DNA of 64,000 nucleotides from Labia minor (lineage: Eukaryota; Arthropoda; Insecta; Dermaptera; Spongiphoridae): NCBI GenBank assembly GCA_963082975.1, contig OY720346.1, positions 32,420,720 to 32,484,719 of the forward strand. The letters are read 5' to 3'. Numbering within the stretch: position 1 is the first letter of the stretch; every line of letters starts with the position of its first letter. The translations under genes were made by a program, and so were the position numbers. Of this stretch, positions 8,270-19,639 are shown piece by piece. Under the pieces are notes generated by a model. That model was not told the origin of the DNA. It made no database searches and saw only the letters and a program-made list of their open reading frames with translations.

Positions 8270-11047
8270 AAACCTAAAACTTATTTGTTATTAACTAGGA
8301 TTTATTTTTATGAAGTTTCTGGTTTGATAAATAAAACTGAACATTTTTATAATATTGACAAATTAGTTTCCATAATTATAAAAAAATATTTAAAAGAAAA
8401 ACATAAGAGATTAAATTAATCATATATTGTATGCATACATATATTTAATGTAAAAATAAAATTTTAAATATATAATAATTATAAAAAAAGTCTCAATTAT
8501 TAAATTAGATATTTATTTAGTAAATCTAAATTGCTATAATTAGATATACATTCCATTTCAATTCCATTGTATTCTACATATTCTATGAATGAAAGAGAAT
8601 CAGACAAACAGACAGACAAGTGCACTGGAATGGAATTGGAGCCGCCTTGTCTATCTATCTATCTACATATGTTATAATAATTATGGTAGAGATAGAGGGT
8701 GAGGGATAGGGTGGGAATTGGATAGTCCAATGCCCTCGTGGTCTAATCCCCTTACATAACAACAACAACAAACAATCCAATAAAGCCCTATTGACCTGTT
8801 GTTATATGATATCTATATATTCGATTAATATGACTACTAGTCTGAAATATAGTTAAATTTCTAATCAAAAAAAAACTAACCACATAAATAATATTAAATA
8901 AATATTATTATTTAATCAAATTATTTATTATTATTATTCGTTCTATTAAAGGTCAACTACAAGAGTGAATTTTCAATTATATTATATTTATTTGGTTTAA
9001 TTTTTGTTTTTTATATATTTATGTATATTTAATAATAATAATAATAATAATAAGTATTATTATTAGTGTTTTTATTGTTATACTTTGATAATCACATGAA
9101 ATGAGAAAGAAAAAGAAACATTTTAAAAGAGTCAATTGAATTGAAAAGAGATTAATACAATATAAAAAGAACAAAAAAAAAAAAAATAAATAAATAAATA
9201 AAATAACACCCTAAAGGGTAGAACGATAATTATCGAAAATCGAATTGAATAAAAGTTTATTTTCGTTCAAAGGGAAAAAATCCAAAACTCAATTTGTAGA
9301 AACCAATAAATTAACGATTTTATTTTATTAATAGAAAATAATAGAAAATTAAAGAAAGAATTAACTTAACTCACTTACAATAATGCAATCTTCCTTGAGA
9401 ACTTTTTATTTGATTGTATTACTATGTATTCTGCCTATTTTTCACTAACTAGGTTAAATATATATATAAATATTATTATTATTATTATTATATATTGTAT
9501 AGTTGATTTATGGCATTTTGTTCTGTTTTGGCAAAAATAAATTCATTCATTGAAAATTCATTGAGATTGCTTTTCTAATTACGAATATATTTATATATTA
9601 CAACCAATTGTCATATATATATATTTATATGATTTAATGTTTATGTGTATGTGGATAGTATAAGGGGTGTAGTGGGGGGAGGTTACAAAGGGAGAGAGAG
9701 GGAGGTATGAAGGGTCAGAAGGTGTCCTCTAGTTAACCGGAAACAATCCGGCGTAAATCATTGGACTCTCGGCACGGATATCCGGAGATGTTGCCTCAAC
9801 CGAGATTAGAATCAGGACTAGCTATTTTATTATATTCTCCAACCCCCACCACACCCTTTCCAAATGCCCCACCCCTTCTCATCTACTACTATTATGAATC
9901 TTTATGGTAACGTTTGTGTCTTTGTGGAAATAGAGAATAAAGAGAAGGGATGGTTTGAATTTATATTTATAATAGAATGTCACATTCATTCGAATTCTCC
10001 TTTCCACCACCTCCACATAACCTATCTACCAATATGAAATTGAATTGAGAGAGAGAGGAAATACCTTTGGTCCAGCAAATGGAAGAAGGATATCGTATAG
10101 AATTAATGATAATTCATTCAACACCACTGAAAGGAAAATTATTATATCAACTAAAATAAATAATAATTAAATATTAGACATATAGAAATTAATGAATAAA
10201 AACAACATTATTTATCGCTTCTATGTTCGTTTGTTGGTGTGTTTATATGTGTTCAAATAAGTAAAAATGTATAAATGTTGTCCAGACACCTACCAATTAT
10301 TTTTAATAACATTACCTTAATTAAATTAATAAGAGTATTTTAATGTATTTATACACAACCCTCATGGAATTCAAACTTAAATCCTTTTAAAATAATTGTT
10401 CAAATAAAATAAATTGAATTCATAGAGATTATAAAATTTTTAAAAAGTTTTTTCTGTGTAAATGCATTCTTTTAATGAAAAATTAGAATTTCTATGTAGT
10501 TATATAATATGTCCAGGCGTGAGTGAATACAAATGAGTGCTCTATTTAGATGCGGCCATCACAATGTTAAGATATAATTTAATAGTGTTAGTCGGACGTC
10601 TACTGGCATATGTCAACTTAACTGACTCATGGGAGGCTAGTATCCCTTAAGGCTAGATAAACCACGCCCTCGTAAGTAATTTCCTGCAATTCTATGAACC
10701 AAGACATTCGTTTTGTTGTAATCTCTCCTATAATTAAGATGTCTAATCGATGGAGGGATTGGATTTTTTTAATACTTTAGAAGGCACGTATTTATTTGTG
10801 ATGATTGGAAGAACAATGTATTTAGAAGAGCTATAGGGTTTAAGATCTGAAGAGTGATATGTATGATACAAGATACCAATGATCTTTTCCGGTTAACTAC
10901 TTGAAAGATTTTAAAAGTAGTAGAAGACTTTTGAGTTCAAATTTCATTTGATTTCATTCAATTCATTCTTATAATGAAACTATGAAAAACAAAATAGGGT
11001 TTTTTTCACAATCAGTCAACTTTCTAATCCAAAGATTAATATGAAAT
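8270..11047. other. A+T-rich stretch with one G+C-richer island
   Basis: Mostly A+T-rich, with TAA/ATT microsatellites near 8930 and 9030 and poly-A near 9172. A unique-looking segment with GACAGACAAGT, (TCTA)n and CCCTCGTGGTC lies at 8600-8760. A G+C-richer island lies at 9715-9830 and is listed separately. Non-repetitive sequence of unknown nature lies at 10500-10990. No supported gene was found outside the island. Confidence 0.5.
9715..9830 (-). other. G+C-richer island with a possible short exon
   Basis: About 100 bases of balanced composition stand inside A+T-rich DNA. On the minus strand one frame is open from about 9820 down to 9733 and would encode about 30 residues, beginning with a hydrophobic stretch (LVLILISVEATSPD) and ending MIYAGLFPVN. 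The sequence is not recognised. A TAG directly precedes the frame, there is no good polypyrimidine tract before it, and the possible donor CCGGTTAAC is weak. A conserved non-coding element or an unknown repeat is just as possible. Confidence 0.25.
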
Positions 11048-11702
11048 AAGTTGACCTGGGGCCAGGTCCGAACCGACCGACGGTTTGAAATAAATTAATT
11101 TCCAGCTACAGAAACAATTTCAAATAATTTTAATATATCTATTAATGTAATAAAAAACAGATAGGGATATAACATAAATATTTTTAATTTTATTTTATTT
11201 ATAATATATATGTAAGGCCAGGCTGTGACGTCATGAATGGCTGGATGACGTCATATAATTTTAAATTAAGAAAAAAACTAATAAAGATGATTTTTCTCGA
11301 GAATAAAACCTCCACAAAGTGCATGATTCGTGGTGATATATAAAAAATCTCCTCATGTGAAATTTGTTGTGAAAATAACCCTTCCCTTCCTATCGTCGAT
11401 CGCTAATACTACCACTTCCGGTTTCCGGATTTGCACCAAAAGTTGATCAATTCATCCCACTGATGCATTAAGTAAATATACCAAATTTCATCAAAATCGG
11501 TTGAGCCGTTCAGGCTGTACACATCTATACGGACGGACGGACGGACAGACATCAAGCTAAAAATACTTTTTACCGACCGACGATAGTAAGGGAGGTATTG
11601 TTTCTGTTAGAAAATGGATGATTCGTGGAGATATGTAAAAATCTCCACATGTGAAATTTGGTGTGAAAACAATACCTCCCTTACTATCGTCGGTCGGTAA
11701 AA
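11048..11702 (+). mobile_element. Family 1 modular foldback repeat, copy A
   Basis: The left end is AAGTTGACCTGGGGCCAGGT followed by CCGAACCGACCGACGG. The right end is ACTATCGTCGGTCGGTAA. ACCGACCGACG near the left end is the inverse of CGTCGGTCGGT at the right end. The interior has a TGACGTCATGAATGGCTGGATGACGTCA module, then an 85-bp module (about 11318-11405) that is repeated in diverged form at 11614-11700, and between them the core CAAATTTCATCAAAATCGG followed by CGGACGGACGGACAGAC. Copy A also has an extra inverted right end at 11571-11602, facing 11668-11700, so its 3' part is a hairpin. No protein is encoded. The class is unknown; it resembles a MITE or other non-autonomous element. Confidence 0.8.
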
Positions 11703-11854
11703 ACACAGACGTCATAAATATAGTAGGAGATTCGGCAATTGCAATTATAGATAGGGTAGAAAAATTAATTGAAGCAGGAAAAGAGGCTACGTATGAAGAA
11801 ATTATCGAGAGGATAATTTCTGGGTGGGGGAAAGACCGTGGAAATGAGAAATAA
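11703..11854 (+). CDS. Unrecognised 50-codon open frame next to family 1
   Basis: The frame continues from inside the family 1 end, but only the part after 11700 looks protein-like. It would encode VINIVGDSAIAIIDRVEKL and a charged, helix-prone C-terminus ending in GWGKDRGNEK. No family was recognised. The following A+T-rich sequence to 12500 has scattered open pieces but no recognised domain. It may be a remnant of an unknown element. The upstream ATG at 11651 lies within the repeat and is probably fortuitous. Confidence 0.25.
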
Positions 11855-12675
11855 AGGAAATATATTAATTTAAAAGGTCGCCAACCCCTATTTTGTCCGT
11901 ATAGGCAAACTGAAAAGGAATAAAATAATTATGAATGAAAAAGGATTCGAAGCCAATGGATAAGGCGAAGCGAACTTCTCAACTACAACGAATTAACTAG
12001 GCACCTGTGTAAAAAGTCTTAATTCAAAGGAAGGAAAACAAATAAATTAAAACAAAGAAAAAAAATTAATTGGATAACAAAATATAAAATTTTAATATTA
12101 AAAGATAAAAATGAAAATGATATTTATGACAAAGATAATTATAAAGAAAAATTAGTTTACATATGATTTTGAATTGAAAAGAAATCAAAAACAAACCAGA
12201 CCAGCAACAATATGGATTTACCAACAAAAAAAAACATTCAGATATGAGAAACGGAATGAAAAAATATACTTATGAGTTGCAGTACCGAAATAAAATAGTT
12301 ATATAGTATGAAATGGATGAAATACTAATCCCCTATCTCAACCAGGAGAATACTTCGCAGTGTTGAGGATTTCCAAGAACAGTTTTTTACAGGATAGATG
12401 TTACATAGAGAGAGTCTTTTGCCAGAGTGACGATGACAATATGGCGTACTCGTTCACAAACTAAAAATTAGCAATACAACAATGCAAATTTGAAAGGCCA
12501 ATAAAATCCAGGAAAAATATAGAAAAACAATAATCCTGATTTTAAATTAATATTAAAGCCAAATATTTTACAACAGAATTAGATAATGAATATAAATGTT
12601 AAAATAGAGCAAAATATAAAATTGTCTATTTAATAATTCAAAATATATACACTAGAGGCGCTGTGCGCCAACACT

Positions 12676-12712
12676 GTGATAACGAAAGATAATAATATTC
12701 GAGATGAGTTTA
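12676..12712 (+). repeat. Short copy of a LINE 3'-region segment
   Basis: CTGTGATAACGAAAGATAAT and the next 20 bases match 17395-17434, where they encode part of a LINE C-terminal region. It is a 37-bp fragment, directly followed by the hairpin at 12724. Confidence 0.7.
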
Positions 12713-12723
12713 AAGCACAGAGC

Positions 12724-12848
12724 ATTAAAATAACTGTACAACGTTTCGACTGCTTATTCTGTTAGTCCGCATGAATCGCAGCAAGCGTGTGGTACTTAAT
12801 AATGATTGCAGAATAAGCAGTCGAAACGTTATACACAGTTATTTTAAT
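12724..12848. repeat. Long hairpin with about 38-bp arms
   Basis: The left arm 12724-12761 (ATTAAAATAACTGTACAACG through GACTGCTTATTCTG) is matched by the inverse at 12809-12848, differing by a 2-base indel and one or two mismatches. The loop is 47 bases and is not A+T-rich. It could be a tiny foldback element or the end hairpin of a larger one. Confidence 0.8.
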
Positions 12849-13751
12849 TTAATAAATAATTTATACAAACAATGTGATCTTTAAATAAAAATTCCCTTAA
12901 TAATTATGAAAATAACCACAGAAGCTTTAATAAATAAATTTGATTTATTTAAAAGATTAAGGAAATATGAGATTTAGATTAATTCAAATGAAAATAACAT
13001 AATTAAGTTAATTTTAATGAAGAATATAGATGGAAAATGGATGGGTGAATGTGGCGATCTCTTTGTCAGCTGTAACACTGATTGCCTACATTTCACGAGG
13101 TTAATATTTGAAATTATAAAATAAAATAAAAAAATGACATTTCAGTCATTTAAAAATATATATTATATTATAAAAAAAATTAAATTTAATAAAAAATGAA
13201 TATAATATAATATATATATTTAAATGAAAGTAAAATAAGTTCGTTAATATATAATAATAGAAATTATAAATATAAATTATTTATTATTGTATTAATAGTT
13301 TTTTTTTATTCTATAAAAGATAATACATATAAATATTAATGTTTTTCACTTTTTTAATCTTATCTACTATATATTAAATGTATTGTGATGTGTAAGGCCG
13401 GACAGTTAGTTTGCGTGTATTATAGGTCTATTTTATTAATAAAAAAGTATAAAATTAAGAGAAAGTTAGGTGAAGGGAGATGTTTCATATACTAAGTATT
13501 TAACTTCTCCATCAAAATTATTTATACACCCACGCACGCATTTTATTTCATATGCCATGAAAAACTTTCAATAATAATTAAGTATTAATTGTTTTAACAT
13601 GATTTTTAAATTTACTATTTTAGTAATAATATCTAATATCTGTCTATAATATCTAACTATATATGATCAAGCAATTAAAAATAAAAATAAATGTAACATA
13701 ATTACATATAATAATTAAGAGAAAAAGTCTCTCTCTCTATATATATATATA
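12849..13751. other. A+T-rich stretch without a gene
   Basis: Nothing recognised on either strand. It includes a (CT)n/(AT)n microsatellite at about 13728-13752 that abuts the old LTR. Confidence 0.6.
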
Positions 13752-14400
13752 TGTAAAATAATAATTATATTATTTTAATATTCCTAAGTTGGTATCAGAA
13801 TTTATTATTATTATGAATATTAATTATTTATAAATAATTAATATTATTAATTAATATTGATAAATAAAAAAAACCCTCTGAATTTTGTACGTCCTACGCA
13901 AGGACAACGCCTATCAGGTCGGTTATATCAATGAGGTGTCCTATGATCAGTAGAACGGGTCCTCTCAACCTTTACCTTGATTTTCTTGATCGGAGGCGCT
14001 ATCAAGTAGCTTTTCCCCAATGTTGTTCCCGGAGGCTTGGTTGACTCCGTCTCATAGACCCCAGCTAGGGAAATTCCCTTGCCAGGGACTTGAGCCCGGG
14101 ACCATGTGAATGTGAGGTAGGTTCGCTACCCACACATACAATGGCGCCTTAATAATATTAATTTTATTAATTTAATATTTCTAAGTTTGTATCACAACAA
14201 TGAGACGGAATTGTTGTGTGTTAAGGTTAGGTAAATTAGATTTTATAAAATGGAAAACCATTAGATATACTCTTAAGTTATTTAGTTATTAATAAGATAA
14301 GATAAGAATTGACTATAAAAACCAATTTGTTTTTAGGTAAGAATATATTAATATATTTATTGTAAATATTTAAAATTTTTTCTAATGTAATAAAATGTTT
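13752..14400 (+). repeat. Old solo-like LTR of the gypsy family, split by an insertion
   Basis: 13752-13800 matches the first 49 bases of the LTRs at 2848 and 7373. After an insertion, 14172-14400 continues the same LTR to TAATAAAATGTTT and lacks about 50 bases of its end. It is clearly more diverged than the two LTRs of the full element. At the split, 13775-13800 and 14172-14197 are 26-bp near-identical copies (three differences), as expected of a target-site duplication. No internal gypsy sequence is attached, so it is a solo LTR or an LTR fragment. Confidence 0.85.
13870..14150 (-). mobile_element. tRNA-derived SINE-like insertion
   Basis: A G+C-richer insert within the old LTR. On the minus strand it starts AAGGCGCCATTGTATG and contains GGGCTCAAGTCCC (complement of 14085-14097). 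This resembles an RNA polymerase III B box / tRNA T-arm (GGTTCRANNCC) flanked by a near-complementary stem. An A box could lie in GTGGGTAGCGAACC about 45 bases earlier, but the match is loose. Imperfect 26-bp duplications around the insert fit LINE-mediated insertion. The body has no open frame. A LINE or DNA-element fragment is the alternative. Confidence 0.5.
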
Positions 14401-14483
14401 ACTAATAATATTACTAATTGTACGTCCTATGCAATTAGAGCATTAAATGTTGGCAGCATTTAATATAAATTAATTAATAATAG

Positions 14484-14632
14484 CCCGGGATGGAAGGCCA
14501 GCAACACGAAGACCAAGAGGAAGACCACCGAAAAGATGGGCTGACAGCTGGGCGTCCTCTTCCCAAGAGACCTGAGGATAGTGAAGAAGAACAGGCCTTA
14601 GGCCTATAATAGAAGAAGAAGAAGAAGAAGAA
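14484..14632 (+). repeat. LINE 3' end with a GAA tail
   Basis: Reading gives RPRGRPPKRWAD followed by a degraded end, the typical C-terminal tail of many insect LINE reverse-transcriptase polyproteins. A (GAA)n run of about seven units at 14608-14630 closes it, as a simple-repeat 3' tail would. It is heavily 5'-truncated. Confidence 0.7.
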
Positions 14633-14744
14633 TTAAATTAATATAAATATAGAATCACATCATGCCATTCATATTGCTGTCAATTAATAAAAATAATATA
14701 TATAAGACAAAAATCTTTATTATCCTACCAATCTTTGGCCGTTG

Positions 14745-14900
14745 AAGGGTGGTGGTGTAAATATTTTTAGCACGATGTCTGTCCGTTGTGTGTGTCCGTA
14801 TAGACGTGTATAGCTTGGACGGGTCAACGGATTTTGATAAAATTTGATATATTTACTTAATGCATCAGTAAAATGCATCCATCAACTTTTGGTATATCAG
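14745..14900 (-). repeat. Diverged family 1 fragment, copy H
   Basis: On the minus strand it reads through the CACCAAAAGTTGAT-like, TGCATTAAGTAAATATA, AAATTT-ATCAAAATCCGTTGA and GTCCGT/GACAGAC parts of family 1, with many differences and both ends missing. Confidence 0.7.
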
Positions 14901-15279
14901 TAGTCATGGGCCATTTCCATATACCTCTGACCTCTAGATAATTACTTTCATCTAGGTGTGATATTTCAAAACTGGAGTCAGAATATTCACAAACTTATAA
15001 CCCGTTCCTTACAAACTGTCTTTCCTCCTACTTTTTTCACTTTGTAACTTTCTACTCCATTTCTTTTTTCCTTTGTTTCTTTATAGCAAGCTCATTTTTA
15101 ATCTTTTATAATTCTTCTTTCTTTAAAATGTATTCTTTGCCAATAATCCCTTACACAACTGCTAGCATCTTTTCCTTTGTCTTCCTTTTACATTCGATCG
15201 AATGTTTCTTATATGGAAAATAAAAGTGTTTTTTAAATGGTCTGGTGATTTTATCTAATGCACAAGAACAGGTAGAGTA

Positions 15280-16480
15280 AGCTTATCAGTAATTTACATA
15301 AGATTGAATGGTCCAGTAACAGACAAAATCATCTTGTCTAAAATTTGAACTATATTGGGTGGTTCATCAAAAACAATACCATTGGATTCATTGCCTTATC
15401 GATTATATTTCAGCAAAGTTAATTTATCTTTAAGCTTATTGCAGCAGGCAAAAAAGATCTGTCTATCTCGTTTAGTCTATAATTCGCGTTTTTGGACCTC
15501 AATATATTGGTAAAATATTTCATCAAATCTAGAAGATAGTCTTTAAGTTCTTCCATTTTTTTAAAAAAAATAGATTTAATTACATTTCCTTTGGCTTAAG
15601 GGTTCCTAGAATAAAGTTCACATTTTCTAAGACCATTTGACCCTATCCATAGGATAGTACAGTCTTAGTAACAATACATATAACTTCTTTTAATAGTTTT
15701 GTGAAATAACTTTTTTTTTAAATATAGGGTTTGTTATATTTACTACTCGCCACACACATTCATGGATTCATTTCTTCTAATCTTCTTTTGTGGCATGAAC
15801 ATTGAGACATCCATTGGTTGGATTAAATGTGTTGCTTTAGGTTAGAGCGCCACAAGCACATTGCCATGACTTTTCCAAAATTGACTTGTCTGAAGACTTA
15901 TATGTGAAGGGTGGCCATCGATAAAAAGTACAGGTAAAGTTATTTATTTTTTTAAGAGCCATTGATAAAATACATCAGCCACAAAATCATAGAAAGCTTC
16001 GCAAGTCAACCACCCTGTGTCGGTTTTTCCTAAAAACCTGGGAATTGCTTTATATTTGTAAAGTACTGTGGTCGGTGCAACAGTCTCAATCGCTGGCAGT
16101 TATTAGGACAGTTAGGCATTATTTTTTTGTCATGGTTGATTTGTTGATACACTGTTTTATCTCGATTTTTTGCAAGAACCCTGTTTCCTTTAGGGTCAAA
16201 TTTGAAACAAATATAATTTAAGTTGTTAACAATTAATATCTGACCATATATTGTGTCAGTATTTGATCACTAATCTAATATTGTAATTCATAAACTTTTG
16301 AAGCTTATATTAAGCCTTTCTAAAATAAGTTAAAGACTGAGGAAATCAATATGACAGGAAACATATAATTTTCTTATTCTTGCCAGTTCTAAAAATGATG
16401 TTAACTTCGAAACATTTACTAACGAATTAAAATCTATAAACGGGGAATTTCATATCAGGTTTCAAGATTTTTAGAGAGAA
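15280..16480 (-). pseudogene. pogo/Tigger-like (DDE_1) transposase remnant
   Basis: The product would be the DDE transposase of a pogo/Tigger (jerky/CENP-B-like) DNA transposon. Minus-strand reading from about 16230 downward gives, in order and with frameshifts, FDPKGNRVLAKNRDKTVYQQ, then GGLTCEAFYDFVADVFYQWL, then LPVLFIDGHPSHIS near 15920, followed by VALPKATHLIQPMDVSMF near 15840. These match the family order, including the second catalytic Asp in the FIDGHPSH motif and the later PMDV Asp. Weaker similarity continues to about 15280. The first catalytic Asp was not located. Stops and shifts show it is dead. Terminal repeats were not found. Confidence 0.78.
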
Positions 16481-17339
16481 GAAACAAGTTTAAAATCTCT
16501 ATTTGAAGTCGACATTGATCAAAAGCCATTTCCATTACAAATATTAAGTTACAAGAAAAATCGAATTTAAGTCATATTAAAAGACGTTCCATTAATTGTT
16601 TTTTTTATCAAAAATGTATTCCTACAGCTGAACGTTACTCGAAATAACATATTTAGGAATTATAAATCTGAGCAGCAAGAGAAACCCAAGACAAATGAAA
16701 AGAAAAATTTTTTTCATAAGGAAATTCTTTATAAACAAAAAAATTTAAAACAAAATACCTATTTATTTCTGTTAACTAGTTTACTATAATTAATGAATAA
16801 TTGAGAGAAGGAGAGAAAGAGGTGTGGCAGGGATAGATTGTTCAATTTCATTCAGAAATTGCATTCATTGAGAGATAAAACATTTCTTATTTTTTGAATA
16901 ATTTTCAATTGATAAAATGGCAAATTATTATTTTATTAGTTAAACCAAAGGGTAATTAACAAAAAAAGTTCTAAAAACAATATTTGAAATATAAATAAAA
17001 AAAATTGTAATAAGAAGGATATTTTAAAAAAATCTTATCAATGTATGATTTGAGGTTTGCTGATGCAAGTCTAAACAGGTAAACCTCAAGTGTAACTACT
17101 AACTACTATAAAATACATATTAATAATTAATAATAGATAATTTAAAAAAATATTTTATCATAAAAACAAACAAATACAATTCAAGATGAATAATAACTTG
17201 ATTTATACTTGGTGTACAGAAACAAAATTACTGTCAGAATTGTAATATTGAGCTACATTTTACATCAAAACATAAAAATGAATTTTTATATTTATATATA
17301 TTTAAAATTATAAATTATTATTATTATAAACACAAAATC

Positions 17340-17965
17340 TTAATATACAAGATATAGAATTTGAAAATGTAGAAAAATTTAAATACTTAGATTCTGTGAT
17401 AACGAAAGATAATAATATTCGAGATGAGTTTAATCGAGAAACGCCTATTATCATGCAATAAAGGGGCTTATTGCATCAAAATTATTATCAAAGGGGATAA
17501 AAGTTAAAATTTATAAAACAATTATTTTACCAGTTGTATTATATGGATGTGAGGCATGGTATATGACCTTAGGAGACGAGAATAGATTTAGAGTATTTGA
17601 GAATAGGATTCTGCGAAGCATTTATGGGCCAAAGAAAGATGAGGTCACCGGGGAATGGCGAAGATTGCATAACGAGGAATTGCATGGCCTCTATGCATCT
17701 CCAGATATAGTTAGAATTATAAAATCGAGAAGGCTACGGTGGGCAGGACACGTGGCTAGAATGGGAGAAGATAGAAAATATATTGGTAGGGAGACAGAGT
17801 GGGAAACGTCCACTTGGAAGACCAAGGACACGGTGGGTGGATAATGTGGAAAAGGATGTGAGAGAGATGGGAGAGGATAGATACTGGAAGGTTGTGGCTC
17901 AGTATAGGAATACTTGGAGGGGTGTGGTTGCTGCGGCCAAGAACTTTCGAGTTCCGTAGAGTCAC
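17340..17965 (+). pseudogene. LINE C-terminal fragment and 3' end
   Basis: A non-LTR retrotransposon 3' end. Early frames give EKFKYL-SVITKDNNI and then, at 17500, KTIILPVVLYGCEAWYMTLG, ENRILRSIYGPKKDE, GEWRRLHNEELHGLYASPDI and RRLRWAGHVARMGEDR. After a frameshift near 17830 it continues RWVDNVEKDVREMGEDRYWK and AAKNFRVP before UAG at about 17957. This is the region downstream of reverse transcriptase found in many insect LINEs. It ends AGAGATAGATAAATAG(ATT)n. Related pieces occur at 12676, 32195, 42478, 45610, 48285 and 57648. The reverse-transcriptase core is absent. Confidence 0.85.
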
Positions 17966-17999
17966 AGAGATAGATAAATAGATTATTATTATTAATTAA

Positions 18000-19639
18000 A
18001 AATTTATAGTTTGATTTACTAAAAGCCTATTTTGTAATTTAAAACCTACTGACTTAAGAAAAGTACGTTAATTTTAAGCTACAGATAAAAGAGGTTGCTG
18101 GCTCCTGATACATACAATGGCGAAACGTTCACTTTGAATAACTTAGCATACTACTATCAATATTATTTTCATCCATTAATCTTTAATATTTAACAAACTT
18201 ATTATGCTAAACAAGACTAAATAAATAAATATATCAACCATTTTCATAGTTATCAAAATTAATATTCCTTTTGATACATTAAAATTATTTGATAAATTTT
18301 TTAATATATAATATTCTTAATAGTAATTTAAAAGTTATACAAAGATCTTAATGAAAATATATGTAAAAATTTGTCAAAATAAATAATAAATTCATAATCA
18401 AATATTTAATATTATATTGAATTTAAATAACTATATTAATAATATTATTTTTATTAAATTAAATTATTTTCAAATATTAAAAATTAAATGAAATTTATTT
18501 ATTTTTTAATAATTACAAAATAAAATGGGGCGATGTATTACTATAATTTTCGTTTTATAAATAATTTGTATTAATATTTTAAAGTGGAATGGCGTATTAC
18601 CCCACCTCTTAGTCCAATTTAAAATTATTTCATTATTTTTATCCATCTTAAAATTATTTAATAATTATGAAATTTTACATATTTTTATTATAATTTAACA
18701 TTTAGATTTGAAACAATTTTTCATTTCTTGTGTGTGTACGGCAGATGTTAAATTATAAATAATATTCTTTTCTAACATAATTTACTACATACATATATAA
18801 TATAATGAGAATCTTTTAAAAGAACTTGAAATATAAAAAAATAATCTAATTGATTAAAAAAATAATTTAATTACAGACGTATTAAATTGAACAATTGAGT
18901 TAGATTTTTCAATTTAAAACCTTATTATTATTATTATATATATAATTAATTTATTTATTCATAATGTCAAAGATTAATTAAATCATTATAGATTTAATTG
19001 TAATTATTAAATTATATTATTCTAAAATTTTTCCTCCATACAAATATTAAATAACTTATTATATTATTATACGGTATTAAAATATTAAAAGGGTTGATTG
19101 TTTTGCAATGTATATCAATTATTTACTTATGTTGTTTTTTATTTATTAATAATAAAATAATTAAATCTGGAAAATGAATGAATTTATTCATAGATATATT
19201 TTATTTTAATAATTAATAATAGGATTTTAAAAAATATAAATTATATTTTTTGTTTTTTTAATTGATTATATGAATTTCAAATGTATACTATATATAGTAA
19301 AACTTGAATAAATTAAAATTTATATTTAAAAAATTTAATAAACAAATTTCATCTTTTCTACAACTAAGTGATAGTGTAGGTAAAATAATTGCAAATGATA
19401 TAATAAGAAAATGATCATAAACTTTTTTTTTTGTTTTTTGGAAATATTACAAGATTTAAAAAATGAATTTTTATTTAGAATTTGCACTTTATTTAAAATT
19501 TAGAAGACCACAAAGTTTTACTTTTTGTACTTTTTCATGTGTACACTAAATTTAATAAAAATAGCATTCTTTTGATTATTTTCTTTAATTTGGTTCTTAC
19601 TAAAATACAAGTTTTGGTTCAATCTTTAAATTTTCTAAA
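18000..19639. other. A+T-rich DNA, no gene seen
   Basis: Very A+T-rich, with short homopolymer and TAA runs. A low-complexity frame at 19600-19791 (minus) falls inside the adjacent family 2 repeat. Nothing else is recognisable. Confidence 0.65.

Noticed and set aside
17756-17965. Minus-strand frame across the LINE 3' end, and its equivalent on the plus strand at 57659-57913
   Set aside because: Antisense of the LINE C-terminal coding sequence. Its recurrence at two sites reflects the repeat, not a gene.
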